Notes under the pieces: generated by a model
What the model saw: only the letters and a program-made list of their open reading frames with translations
Databases searched by the model: none
What the model was told of the DNA's origin: nothing
Shown here: positions 1 through 8,340 of the stretch, piece by piece
Numbering within the stretch: the first letter of the stretch is position 1
Layout of the letters: every line of letters starts with the position of its first letter
Program-made: the position numbers and the translations under genes
Origin: Bradyrhizobium sp. RP6
Lineage (GTDB): Bacteria > Pseudomonadota > Alphaproteobacteria > Rhizobiales > Xanthobacteraceae
Length of the DNA stretch: 64,000 nucleotides
Reading direction: 5' to 3'
Assembly: GCF_003837805.1 (NCBI RefSeq)
Contig: NZ_RQIT01000003.1
Location: 1 to 64,000 of the forward strand

Positions 1-36
1 CCTCCCGCCAGCGCCCTCGCCCCCGCCTGGGAATAA
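1..36 (+). CDS. Possible 3' end of an upstream gene
   Basis: The first 36 bases read in frame as PPASALAPAWE followed by TAA, ending three bases before the pyruvate kinase start. A proline/alanine-rich tail this close to pyk suggests the end of a co-transcribed upstream gene. Only 11 codons are visible, so the product cannot be named and the frame could be chance. Confidence 0.35.
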   Translation, partial: PPASALAPAWE

Positions 37-39
37 GCC

Positions 40-1476
40 ATGAGGCGTCTTCGCCGTATCAAGATTCTCGCGACCCTGGGACCGGCCTCTTCAGACCTCG
101 CGATGATCCGCCGCCTGTTCGAGGCCGGCGCCGACCTGTTCCGCATCAACATGAGCCACACCCCGCATGACAAGATGCGGGAGCTGGTGGCGACGATCCG
201 CAACGTCGAGAGCAGCTATGGCCGGCCGATCGGCATCCTGGTGGACCTCCAGGGCCCCAAGCTCCGGCTCGGCGCCTTTGCCGACGGCGCGGTCCAGCTC
301 CAGAACGGACAGACCTTCACGCTGGATTCCGACAAGACGCCGGGCGACGCCACGCGCGTCAATCTCCCGCATCCGGAGATTCTGGCTGCGCTGCGGCCGG
401 GCCATGCGCTGCTGCTCGACGACGGCAAGGTGCGGCTGATTGCGGAGGAGACCTCGAAAGAGCACGCGGTGACCCGTGTCGTCGTCGGCGGCAAGATGAG
501 CGACCGCAAGGGCGTCAGCCTGCCCGACACCGATCTGCCGGTCTCCGCCATGACGCCGAAGGACCGCGCCGACCTCGAGGCGGCCCTCGTCACCGGCATC
601 GACTGGATCGCGCTGTCCTTCGTGCAGCGGGCTGACGACGTCATCGAGGCCAAGAAGATGATCCGCGGCCGGGCCGCCGTGATGGCCAAGATCGAGAAGC
701 CGCAGGCGATTGATCGCCTCGCCGACATCATCGAGGCCTCCGACGCGCTGATGGTGGCACGCGGCGATCTCGGCGTCGAGCTGCCGCTCGAACGTGTGCC
801 GAGCCTGCAGAAGCAGATGACGCGGATGGCGCGCCGCGCCGGCAAGCCGGTGGTGATCGCGACCCAGATGCTGGAATCGATGATCCAGTCGCCGGTACCG
901 ACCCGCGCCGAGGTCTCCGACGTCGCCACGGCCGTCTACGAGGGGGCCGACGCCATCATGCTGTCGGCGGAATCGGCGGCCGGCAAATTCCCGGTCGAGG
1001 CGGTCTCGACCATGAACCGCATCGGCGAGGAGGTCGAGCGCGACCCGACCTATCGCTCGGTGGTCACGGCCCAGCGTCCCGCGCCGGAATCCACCGCGGG
1101 CGATGCCATCGCGGATGCCGCCCGGCAGATCGCCGAGACGCTCGATTTGCCTGCCCTGATCTGCTGGACCAGCTCGGGCTCGACTGCCGTGCGTGTTGCG
1201 CGGGAGCGGCCGAAACCGCCGATCGTGGCGATCACGCCGAACATCGCCGCCGGCCGCAGGCTCGCGGTCGTCTGGGGCGTGCATTGCGTGGTGGCGGAAG
1301 ATGCGCGCGACCAGGACGACATGGTCGGCCGCGCCGGCCAGATCGCGTTCCGGGACGGCTTCGTGCGCGCCGGGCAGCGTGTGATCATCGTGGCCGGGGT
1401 GCCGCTCGGCATCCCCGGCACCACCAACATGGTGCGCATCGCCTCGGTCGGCCCCGAGGGCGACGCGAACATGTAG
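40..1476 (+). CDS. pyk: Pyruvate kinase
   Basis: Catalyses phosphoenolpyruvate plus ADP to pyruvate plus ATP, the last step of glycolysis, in the cytoplasm. The 478-residue length is normal for the family. Visible motifs are the N-terminal KILATLGPASS, the active-site stretch MAKIEKPQA near residue 215 with its catalytic lysine, RGDLGVELP near 240, and the ATQMLESM...PTRAEVSDVA block near 285 that binds the substrates. The C-terminal allosteric domain is present. The ATG at 40 begins directly at the conserved RRIKILATLGP sequence, so no upstream start is needed. It lies three bases after a likely upstream stop codon and may be in an operon with that gene. Confidence 0.96.
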   Translation: MRRLRRIKILATLGPASSDLAMIRRLFEAGADLFRINMSHTPHDKMRELVATIRNVESSYGRPIGILVDLQGPKLRLGAFADGAVQLQNGQTFTLDSDKTPGDATRVNLPHPEILAALRPGHALLLDDGKVRLIAEETSKEHAVTRVVVGGKMSDRKGVSLPDTDLPVSAMTPKDRADLEAALVTGIDWIALSFVQRADDVIEAKKMIRGRAAVMAKIEKPQAIDRLADIIEASDALMVARGDLGVELPLERVPSLQKQMTRMARRAGKPVVIATQMLESMIQSPVPTRAEVSDVATAVYEGADAIMLSAESAAGKFPVEAVSTMNRIGEEVERDPTYRSVVTAQRPAPESTAGDAIADAARQIAETLDLPALICWTSSGSTAVRVARERPKPPIVAITPNIAAGRRLAVVWGVHCVVAEDARDQDDMVGRAGQIAFRDGFVRAGQRVIIVAGVPLGIPGTTNMVRIASVGPEGDANM

Positions 1477-1625
1477 GCCGCCAGGCCACGCCAAACAAAA
1501 ACGCCGAAAACAACCCCATGCACAGTAGCCGAGGCTTCCGGCGAGTTCGCTGCGGTTTTGCGAAAAGGCCCGCTCAGTCAACGACCTGAGCGAGGTCAGG
1601 GCGCCACCTCGGCCGCGCGGCGATT

Positions 1626-2306
1626 TTACGCCCCCACCAGCGCCTTCGTCGTCGGCAACAGCGTCTGCTGCACCACGAGGCCGCGGGCGCGGGCGTCCAT
1701 CACGCCGACCGCGCGCAGCGCCAGCAGCGTCACGGTCTGCACCGCGTCGCGCATCTTGACGGGATCGTCGAGATTGTCGGGCGCGAGCGGCCCGACCAGT
1801 GCCTCGTGCAGCGCGCCGAGCAATGCGGTGGCGGCGAGCGCGGTGTCCTGGGCCGGCAGGTGACCGGCGCGCACGGCGGCATCGATCCGCGTGGCGATTT
1901 CGCCCGCGATCTCGCGCCGGCTGGCAAGGCGCGAGGCACTGACATCGACGTCGACAGGCTCGGCCAGGATGCCCCAGGCCAGCCTGCGCTGCGACAGGGT
2001 ATGGACCGCCACGGTGGTCACGGCCGCCGCCAGCGCCGAGGACGGCCCCGGCGCGGCGTCGGCTGCCCTACGGATCGCCGCGAGCTCGTCGCGGGAGACC
2101 TCGGCAATGAGCTCGGAGATCAGGTCGGCCTTGGAGGGGAAGTAGCGGTAGACCGTTCCGGCCGCGACGTTGGCCCGGACCGCGACGGGCGCGATCTGCA
2201 CCGCCGCCATCCCGCCTTCCGCCGCCGCCTCCCGCGCCGCCGCCAGAATCGCACTGCGCCGCGCCGCAAGGCGCTTAACCACTTGATGCGTCCGCCGATA
2301 AACCAT
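1626..2306 (-). CDS. TetR/AcrR family transcriptional regulator
   Basis: One-component repressor-type regulator of about 226 residues. The N-terminal helix-turn-helix shows the family pattern: RRSAILAAAREAAAEGG, then VRANVAAGTVYRYFPSKADLI at about residues 40-60. The C-terminal ligand-binding half is unassigned. The ATG at 2306 is preferred to an in-frame start at 2399 because AGGAAG lies eight bases upstream and the upstream extension lacks family features. It is divergent from the membrane protein gene at 2593, which makes that gene or its own promoter the natural target. The ligand is unknown. Confidence 0.85.
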   Translation of the reverse strand: MVYRRTHQVVKRLAARRSAILAAAREAAAEGGMAAVQIAPVAVRANVAAGTVYRYFPSKADLISELIAEVSRDELAAIRRAADAAPGPSSALAAAVTTVAVHTLSQRRLAWGILAEPVDVDVSASRLASRREIAGEIATRIDAAVRAGHLPAQDTALAATALLGALHEALVGPLAPDNLDDPVKMRDAVQTVTLLALRAVGVMDARARGLVVQQTLLPTTKALVGA

Positions 2307-2592
2307 GGCGCGCTTCCTGTCCCACACGCCGGCCGCACGCCCTGCGGCCCAACGCTTCGTCACGTCAAAGATGCAAATCGCCCCGCAAGGACTGAACAAC
2401 TATTCAGAGTGAATGACAAGATGCAAATGCGTATGCAAGCGCAACGCAACCACGAGCTGCATGTGAGCAGATAGTAAATGCATCATTGCACCGCCTGGTG
2501 CGGAAAACCGGTGCGATTTACCCCAGCTTAAAGGCGATCATGCTCAGGTCCCGGTGCGCTGTTGTGCGTGGTCGTTCAACTCCGGGAGTGCA
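2307..2592. promoter_or_regulatory. Divergent intergenic region with a small palindrome
   Basis: This 286-base non-coding stretch separates the TetR gene from the first GT-C-like gene. It is more AT-rich than its surroundings around 2370-2480. ATTCA-GAG-TGAAT at 2402-2414 is a perfect palindrome, preceded by CTGAACAACT. It is a plausible binding site for the neighbouring TetR protein, but the arms are only five bases long. No convincing -10/-35 pair was picked out. Confidence 0.3.
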
Positions 2593-4104
2593 ATGTCGAT
2601 TTCCGTCACCAGCAGCGTTCCGGTCCGCGGCATTGCGCGCTGGGTCATGCCGCTCTGTATTGGCGCCATCGTCTACGTGTTCTTTCTGGGCATCGGCGAC
2701 ATCATGCTGCGCGATTCCGATACGCTGTGGCAGATCAAGATCGGGCAGTGGATCCTCGAACACCGCGCACTGCCCTACAACGACATCTATTCGTTCACGC
2801 GAGCCGGCGAGGCCTGGATCTCGAGTTCATGGCTGTCGCAAGTCCTGTTCGCCCTTGTCTACGAGCCATCGAACTGGTCGGGCCCCGTTATCCTGACATC
2901 GCTCGCGATCGGCGTGACTGCGGCGATTTTCGTCTACCGGCTCGAGCCCTATCTGGAACCTGCGCGGGCCTTTCTGCTCCTGACCCCGCTGCTCGCGATG
3001 TCGGTCGGCCACGTTCTCGCCCGTCCGCACATGCTGGCGCTGCCCGTCATGCTGGCCTTTGTCGGCGGGCTGCTGGCGGCCGCCGATCGGCGTGGCGCGC
3101 CCTCCTGGCTGTTGCTGCCCTTGATGGCGCTGTGGGCCAATCTTCACGGCGGCTTCGTCATGGGCCTGGCGCTGATTGGAGCCATTGGCCTTGATGCGAT
3201 CGCGGCCGCCGATCGCAAGGACCGGCTTGCACTGGCGGCGCGCTGGGCCGTGTTCGGCCTTGCTGCGCTCGCCGCAAGCTGCTGCACGCCCTATGGCTGG
3301 AACACGCTCCTGGCGTCGACGAAGATCCTCAGCCTCGGCAAGCTGCTCTCGCTGATCTGGGAGTGGATGCCGGCCGACTTCAGCTCGCTTGATCTGTTTG
3401 GAGCCAGCCTGCTCGGCTTGATCGCCATCGGCTATTGCAGCGGGGTGGTGCTGTCATGGACCCGTATTTTTCTGCTGCTCGGGCTGATCTGGGCGGCACT
3501 CAACCACGTCAGAAACATCGAGGTCTTCGCGCTGGTGACGCCCCTCGTGCTGGCAAAACCGCTCGCCGAACATTTCGGAGTGACGAGAGCGCTCGCGCTG
3601 AAGGGAAGCGAGGCGCGGCCCTCCTTTGCCCTGACCGCAATCGCGGCGCTTGCCATCGTCGCGGCCGGCTGGAGCATCACGCGTTCTTATGCGACGCCGT
3701 ACCGGTATGCCTTCATTGGCAATCAGAGCCCTGCCGCTGCAGTCGACCTGCTCGAAAAACGGCACGCGCAACGGATATTCAGCACCGCTCCGATCGGCGG
3801 TTATCTGATCACGCGCAACATCAAGAGCTTCATCGATGGCCGCGCCGAGCTGTATGGCGAGCAGTTCGTGCTCGACTATTTCGATGCCGTCGAGGGCAAG
3901 AACGTGGACACCCTGCTGCGGCTGCTCGAGACCTACCGGATCGACGCGACGTTGCTGAACACCACCATTCCCGCAGCCAGGATCATGGACCATCTGCCGG
4001 GCTGGAAGCGGCTCTATGCCGATGATATCGCCGTGGTTCACGTCCGCGACGACGCGCCGGCGCAACTGCCTTCCGCGTCCGGTGAACCAAAACCAGGCCG
4101 TTAG
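2593..4104 (+). CDS. Polytopic GT-C-like membrane protein (paralogue 1)
   Basis: Integral membrane protein of 503 residues, about ten hydrophobic segments and a soluble C-terminal domain from about residue 375. After the first membrane segment it carries LRDSDTLWQIKIGQWILEH and then SSWLSQVLFALVY. An acidic first extracytoplasmic loop of this kind is typical of GT-C glycosyltransferases that use polyprenyl-linked sugars. That role is inference; there is no substrate evidence. The ATG at 2593 has GGAG a few bases upstream, so the in-frame ATG at 2554 was not used. It is clearly a paralogue of the gene at 4893, sharing DSD-x-x-WQIKIGQWIL, the NLHGGFV and SCCTPYGW motifs and the FxDGRAELYGE motif near the C-terminus. 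Confidence 0.75.
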   Translation: MSISVTSSVPVRGIARWVMPLCIGAIVYVFFLGIGDIMLRDSDTLWQIKIGQWILEHRALPYNDIYSFTRAGEAWISSSWLSQVLFALVYEPSNWSGPVILTSLAIGVTAAIFVYRLEPYLEPARAFLLLTPLLAMSVGHVLARPHMLALPVMLAFVGGLLAAADRRGAPSWLLLPLMALWANLHGGFVMGLALIGAIGLDAIAAADRKDRLALAARWAVFGLAALAASCCTPYGWNTLLASTKILSLGKLLSLIWEWMPADFSSLDLFGASLLGLIAIGYCSGVVLSWTRIFLLLGLIWAALNHVRNIEVFALVTPLVLAKPLAEHFGVTRALALKGSEARPSFALTAIAALAIVAAGWSITRSYATPYRYAFIGNQSPAAAVDLLEKRHAQRIFSTAPIGGYLITRNIKSFIDGRAELYGEQFVLDYFDAVEGKNVDTLLRLLETYRIDATLLNTTIPAARIMDHLPGWKRLYADDIAVVHVRDDAPAQLPSASGEPKPGR

Positions 4105-4284
4105 CTTCTCGCCGGCCTTCGCGTACGCAAAGCTTGCCTTGAGCCATCCTTCGCGGCATCCGGCTGCGACGGACTCTCAGGCGCTCTTGCAGCGGGACAT
4201 CCGAGGCTCATCGCGAGGCGGCTGCCAAATCGCACGTCTTGAACCACGCACCTCAACCGATCGTTCGGTGCAGGCGCCCATACG

Positions 4285-4313
4285 AAAAAGAGCCCCGCCA
4301 CAGACGGGGCTCT
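4285..4313 (-). terminator. Rho-independent terminator of the Flp pilin gene
   Basis: Perfect 9-bp stem, AGAGCCCCG at 4289-4297 pairing with CGGGGCTCT at 4305-4313, with a seven-base loop. On the minus strand the stem is followed by a run of Ts. It lies 25 bases after the pilin stop codon. Confidence 0.85.
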
Positions 4314-4338
4314 CAAGAAATTCGCAGTTCGTCCAGTC

Positions 4339-4503
4339 TTACTTGAGGCTGGTCGAGATCGAGCCGAACTTGCCGTTCAGCGTGGTGCCGAGATTGTTGA
4401 CGACGGTGATGATCGCCAGCGCGATGCCGGCGGCGATCAGGCCGTATTCAATGGCGGTGGCGCCGGATTCATCCTTCACGAAACGCGCGACGAGGTTCTT
4501 CAT
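4339..4503 (-). CDS. Flp family type IVb pilin
   Basis: 54-residue pilin subunit of the tad/flp secretion and adhesion apparatus. The N-terminus is MKNLVARFVKDESG, followed by ATAIEYGLIAAGIALAII. This carries the prepilin-peptidase cleavage glycine, the Glu-Tyr pair at mature positions 5-6 and the hydrophobic assembly helix. The short tail ends GSISTSLK. GGAG lies about eight bases before the ATG, and a strong terminator follows. No tad assembly genes are in the window, so this is an orphan pilin locus here. It lies between two paralogous GT-C-like membrane protein genes on the opposite strand, which may or may not be functionally meaningful. Confidence 0.92.
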   Translation of the reverse strand: MKNLVARFVKDESGATAIEYGLIAAGIALAIITVVNNLGTTLNGKFGSISTSLK

Positions 4504-4808
4504 AGAGTGCTCCAAATGGGTACACGAGGCTTACAACTGATCTGGTCTTTTCGGCTTCCCAGCGCCGCCCGACCATGGAACCGAACGTAGAGGCAAAGAA
4601 TTGCGCCGCAGTTAATTCGACTGCGTAAACATCGAGCGGCTTGCGTGTATCGGCCCATGGTAAATCGAAACCCACAACAATCCATTAAATTGTCTGGACA
4701 CGAAGCCGGCCCGGCCGGTTTACCCGAAGTTATGACCACCGTGGTCCAATGCCGCCCGCTCGGGCCGAAGCCGATGAGATGAATCGTTCATCGCGCTTCG
4801 CGTCTGTT

Positions 4809-4860
4809 CGAGCATGATCTTCTCGGAAATACCGCTACACGATTTTCCGGATCATGCTCG
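4809..4860. repeat. Dispersed palindromic repeat, CGAGCATGAT family
   Basis: A 52-base element with perfect 10-bp terminal arms, CGAGCATGAT at 4809-4818 and ATCATGCTCG at 4851-4860. The interior contains TTCTCGGAAA and a facing TTTTCCGG. It resembles the short intergenic palindromes common in Rhizobiales genomes, and a second copy is at 8246-8292. It ends 33 bases before the start codon of the 4893 gene and so lies in its leader. Confidence 0.8.
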
Positions 4861-4892
4861 GCCCGACGAGAACAACAGGACGACGAGGCGGC

Positions 4893-6395
4893 ATGTCCCT
4901 TTCCCTTGCCAACAGCATCGCGGTTCAGAGCCACGCGCGGGCTCTGGTGCCGCTGTGCGTGGGTGCCGGCGCGTACCTGTTCTTCCTCTATCTCGGCGAC
5001 ACGCTGCTTCAGGATTCGGACTCGTTCTGGCAGATCAAGATCGGGCAATGGATCCTCGACCACCGCGCCATGCCCACCACCGACTTCTATTCCTTCACGC
5101 GAACAGGCGCGCCGTGGATCTCGACGTCCTGGCTGTCGCAGGTAGCGTTCGCCTTCTCCCATGCGCAACTGGACTGGGCAGGTCCGGTCATCCTCACCGC
5201 GGTCGCCGTCGCGCTCGCGGCCGCCATCTTCGTCCATCTGCTCGACGCGCAGATCGGGGCTCCGCGCGCCGTGCTGTTCGGGATGCTGGCGCTGCTGCTG
5301 TCGATCCATCACGTGCTGGCACGTCCGCATATCCTGGCGCTGCCCGTCATGGTGGCGTGGGTCGGCGTGCTGATGACGGCCGCCGACCGCAAGAGGGCGC
5401 CGTCCTGGACCTGGCTGCCGCTGATGGCGCTCTGGGCGAACCTGCATGGCGGCTTCGTGCTGGGCCTCGCGCTGATCGGTCCGATCTCGCTCGAGGCCGT
5501 CGAGCACGCCGAGAAGGGACGGCGGCTTGCCCTGTTCATGCGCTGGGTGCTGTTCGGGATCGGCGCGCTGATCGCGAGTTGCTGCACACCCTATGGCTGG
5601 CGGACGCTGCAGGGTGCGACCAACATCCTCAGCCTCGGCGAGCTGTTGTCGCTGATCTTCGAATGGATGCCGGCGAACTTCGCCACGTTCACCTCGTTCG
5701 AAGGCGCCCTGCTCGCCCTGATCGCATTCGGCTATTATCGGGGCCTCGTACTGTCGGCGCCCCGGATATTCCTGATCCTGTTCCTGACCTGGAGTGCACT
5801 GACCCATGTCAGAAGCATCGAGGCATTTGCGTTCCTGGTGCCGCTGGTGCTGGCAAAGCCGCTCGGCGAGATGTTCCCGCGCCCGGCGCTCGAAGGCGCC
5901 GGTGCCGACCGCTGGCCGGCCCGCTATGTCACCGCGGCTGGCGCGCTGATGATCGTGGCGGCAAGCTGGACCTCGACGTCGCTCTATCTGGGGCACCACC
6001 GCTTCTCTTTCACGATGACGCAGACGCCGGTCGCGGCGGTCGACCTGCTCGAGCAACGCAAGTCGCAGCGCATCTTCAACGCCTACCAGTTCGGCGGCTA
6101 TCTGATCTCGCGCGATGTCCCTGTCTTTGTCGACGGTCGCGCCGAGCTCTATGGCGAGAAGTTCGTCATGGACTTCTTCAAGGCGACGGAAGGCAAGAAG
6201 CCCGAGCTGCTGCCGCGCTTGTTGGACGAGTACAAGATCGACGCGACACTATTGGTGGCTGACGCGCCGGGCCCGCAGATCCTCGACCAGCTCAAGGGCT
6301 GGAAGCGAATCTATGCGGACGACATCGCGGTCATTCATATGCGGGACGACGGGCAGAGCGCGGCTGGCGGGTCCACCCCCGCAGCATCAAATTGA
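4893..6395 (+). CDS. Polytopic GT-C-like membrane protein (paralogue 2)
   Basis: 500-residue integral membrane protein, paralogous along its whole length to the 2593 gene. It has LQDSDSFWQIKIGQWILDH after the first membrane segment, STSWLSQVAFAF, about ten hydrophobic segments, and a soluble C-terminal part with VDGRAELYGEKF. The ATG at 4893 follows GAGG by five bases. The in-frame ATG at 4854 falls inside the dispersed palindrome and is rejected. Seven bases separate its stop from the next GT-C-like gene, so the two are co-transcribed. A polyprenyl-sugar glycosyltransferase activity is the best guess from fold-level resemblance only. Confidence 0.75.
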   Translation: MSLSLANSIAVQSHARALVPLCVGAGAYLFFLYLGDTLLQDSDSFWQIKIGQWILDHRAMPTTDFYSFTRTGAPWISTSWLSQVAFAFSHAQLDWAGPVILTAVAVALAAAIFVHLLDAQIGAPRAVLFGMLALLLSIHHVLARPHILALPVMVAWVGVLMTAADRKRAPSWTWLPLMALWANLHGGFVLGLALIGPISLEAVEHAEKGRRLALFMRWVLFGIGALIASCCTPYGWRTLQGATNILSLGELLSLIFEWMPANFATFTSFEGALLALIAFGYYRGLVLSAPRIFLILFLTWSALTHVRSIEAFAFLVPLVLAKPLGEMFPRPALEGAGADRWPARYVTAAGALMIVAASWTSTSLYLGHHRFSFTMTQTPVAAVDLLEQRKSQRIFNAYQFGGYLISRDVPVFVDGRAELYGEKFVMDFFKATEGKKPELLPRLLDEYKIDATLLVADAPGPQILDQLKGWKRIYADDIAVIHMRDDGQSAAGGSTPAASN

Positions 6396-6402
6396 GGGCA
6401 GT

Positions 6403-8211
6403 ATGATGTCTTCCCCCGTCCTGCCGACCGAGCGAGGATTCACCGCTGCTCCGAATCCTGCGATCGTGCTCACGATCACCTGGGCGGCGATCGTGGCTAC
6501 GCTCGGGTTTCCCGCGATCAAGACGGGGGTGTTCGACGCGCTGTCGACCGACGACGCGATGCGGCTGGTCGAGGTGCGCGATCTCCTGGCCGGCCAGGGC
6601 TGGTTCGACCTGACGCAATACCGGCTCGATCCTCCCGGAATCGCGATGCACTGGTCCCGCATCGTCGATGCGCCCCTGGCCCTGTTGATCCTCCTGTTTC
6701 GGCCCCTGCTCGGCCAGCACGCTGCCGAAGCGCTCACGCTGGTCGCATGGCCCTCGCTGCTGATGGGCGCCGCGCTCTGGCTCGCAGCGACGATCGCAAG
6801 TCAGGCGAGCGCGCCGGCCGACCGCGCGCGGATGCGGCTCGCCGCGATTCTGGTCACCGCGTTGTCGATCCCTGCCCTGATCCACTTTCGCGCCGGCGCG
6901 ATCGATCATCACAATGTACAGATCGTGCTGCTGCTCGGCTTCGTCCTCTGCATCACCAGTCTTGAATACTCTGCAGCCAAGGCGGCTCTGGCCGGGTGTC
7001 TCGCTGGGCTGTCGCTGGCGATCGGGTTGGAAATGCTGCCCGCGATCGCCGTGGCAAGCGCGGCCGTGATGGGACTGCTGATCTGGAAGGGCACTGAAGC
7101 CCTGCGCGCAGCCTGCGCTTTTGGTGCGGGCCTCGCCGGGTCGTCGCTGCTGCTGGCACTGCTGCTGCTCCCGCTGAACAGTCTTGCCAGGCCGGTCTGC
7201 GATGCCTTCGGCGGTCCCATCCTGCTGTTGTCCGCGGGCGGCGGCATCGCGCTGCTTGCGGTGGCCGGCGTCAGCTGTCTCCGCCGGTCCATCTGGATGC
7301 GGCTCGCCGCGGCTGCGCTCGCCGGTGCGCTCCTGCTGGGCGCGTTCTTCAAATCGTATCCGAGCTGCGTTGCCTCGCCCTATGCGCAAGTCGATCCCCT
7401 GCTCGTCAGCTTCTGGCTCGAGCGGGTCAGCGAGACTATCTCGGTGACGGAGCTGGCGCGGATGCAGCCGCAGAAGCTGCTCGCGTATTATGCGTTTCCG
7501 TTGCTGACGCTCGGTCTCTGCCTTGCCGCCATCACCCGCGACACGCCGCAGACGCGCTTTCGCTGGATCGTCTCGACCGTCACGCTCGCAGCGCTGTTCG
7601 GCGTCAGCCTGTGGGAATTGCGCGGGGGCGCCGCCGCCAACATCGTCGCGGCCCCCCTCTGCGTCATGGCAATCGCGGCGCTTCGCACGGGTGCCGCGGC
7701 CAATTGGGGGCTGTTGCGTGCCGCACTGCTCGTATCGCCAGCCACGCTTGGCGGCGTCGGCTTTGCCATCTGGCCGGCATTCGCCGCGGGAACGAGCGGC
7801 CACGAGATCGCGATGCCCGACCCCAACGTGTCCTGCCAGACCGTCTCCAGCGCAGCTCCGCTCGCCGCGCTGCCGCCCGGGCGGGTGATGGCGCCGATCG
7901 ACTCCGGTCCTGCGATCCTGGCTGCGACGGGTCATTCCGTGTTCGCCGGCCCCTATCATCGCAACAACGACGGCAACCTCGTCATGGTGCACACGATGAC
8001 GGCAACACCGGAAGCCGCGCGCGCAATGCTCCGCGCCCGGCAGGTCGACTATATCCTGACCTGCAACCGCTCCGCCGATCAGGGGGACCTTGTCCGCATC
8101 GCGCCGGAGGGCCTCGCCGCACGGCTCGGCCGCGGTGAAGCTCCGGATTTTCTGGAGCCGGTCGAAGCGATGTCGAAACCCGGCTGGACGGTCTGGCGCG
8201 TGCGCAAGTGA
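6403..8211 (+). CDS. Polytopic GT-C-like membrane protein, distinct family
   Basis: 602-residue membrane protein with about twelve hydrophobic segments and a short soluble tail after residue 470. After the first segment it carries STDDAMRLVEVRDLLAGQGW and then MHWSRIVDAPLA. The acidic DD in the first external loop is the position expected for the catalytic aspartate of GT-C transferases of the PMT/STT3 kind. The sequence differs from the two upstream paralogues. The start at 6403 follows GAGGG and lies seven bases after the preceding stop. The frame is open upstream to 6115, but that part has no family features and overlaps the upstream gene. No substrate can be assigned. Confidence 0.72.
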   Translation: MMSSPVLPTERGFTAAPNPAIVLTITWAAIVATLGFPAIKTGVFDALSTDDAMRLVEVRDLLAGQGWFDLTQYRLDPPGIAMHWSRIVDAPLALLILLFRPLLGQHAAEALTLVAWPSLLMGAALWLAATIASQASAPADRARMRLAAILVTALSIPALIHFRAGAIDHHNVQIVLLLGFVLCITSLEYSAAKAALAGCLAGLSLAIGLEMLPAIAVASAAVMGLLIWKGTEALRAACAFGAGLAGSSLLLALLLLPLNSLARPVCDAFGGPILLLSAGGGIALLAVAGVSCLRRSIWMRLAAAALAGALLLGAFFKSYPSCVASPYAQVDPLLVSFWLERVSETISVTELARMQPQKLLAYYAFPLLTLGLCLAAITRDTPQTRFRWIVSTVTLAALFGVSLWELRGGAAANIVAAPLCVMAIAALRTGAAANWGLLRAALLVSPATLGGVGFAIWPAFAAGTSGHEIAMPDPNVSCQTVSSAAPLAALPPGRVMAPIDSGPAILAATGHSVFAGPYHRNNDGNLVMVHTMTATPEAARAMLRARQVDYILTCNRSADQGDLVRIAPEGLAARLGRGEAPDFLEPVEAMSKPGWTVWRVRK

Positions 8212-8245
8212 GAGCGCGCGAGCCGCGCCCAAGCTGCAAATCCAG

Positions 8246-8292
8246 TCGATGATCTTTTCGGAAACCGCTGCACACTTTTCCGGATCATGCTC
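8246..8292. repeat. Dispersed palindromic repeat, second copy
   Basis: Second, less perfect copy of the element at 4809. It has GATGATCTTTTCGGAAACCG on one side and TTTTCCGGATCATGCTC on the other. It lies between the converging ends of the 6403 gene and the APC permease gene. Confidence 0.7.
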
Positions 8293-8340
8293 CGGAAGCG
8301 CACCCACGATTTCAACCCACTTCGGGCTGCTCGCCCGAAC

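Noticed and set aside
91..1581. A 496-codon minus-strand frame opposite pyruvate kinase
   Set aside because: It is the complement of a GC-rich coding gene with no family features, and the plus strand encodes a complete pyruvate kinase.
4788..6056. A long minus-strand frame across the second GT-C-like gene
   Set aside because: Antisense of a membrane protein gene, composition Arg/Gln/Asp-rich, no ribosome-binding site or motif.
6331..8307. A 658-codon minus-strand frame opposite the third GT-C-like gene
   Set aside because: Shadow frame; the plus strand shows continuous hydrophobic segments and a ribosome-binding site.
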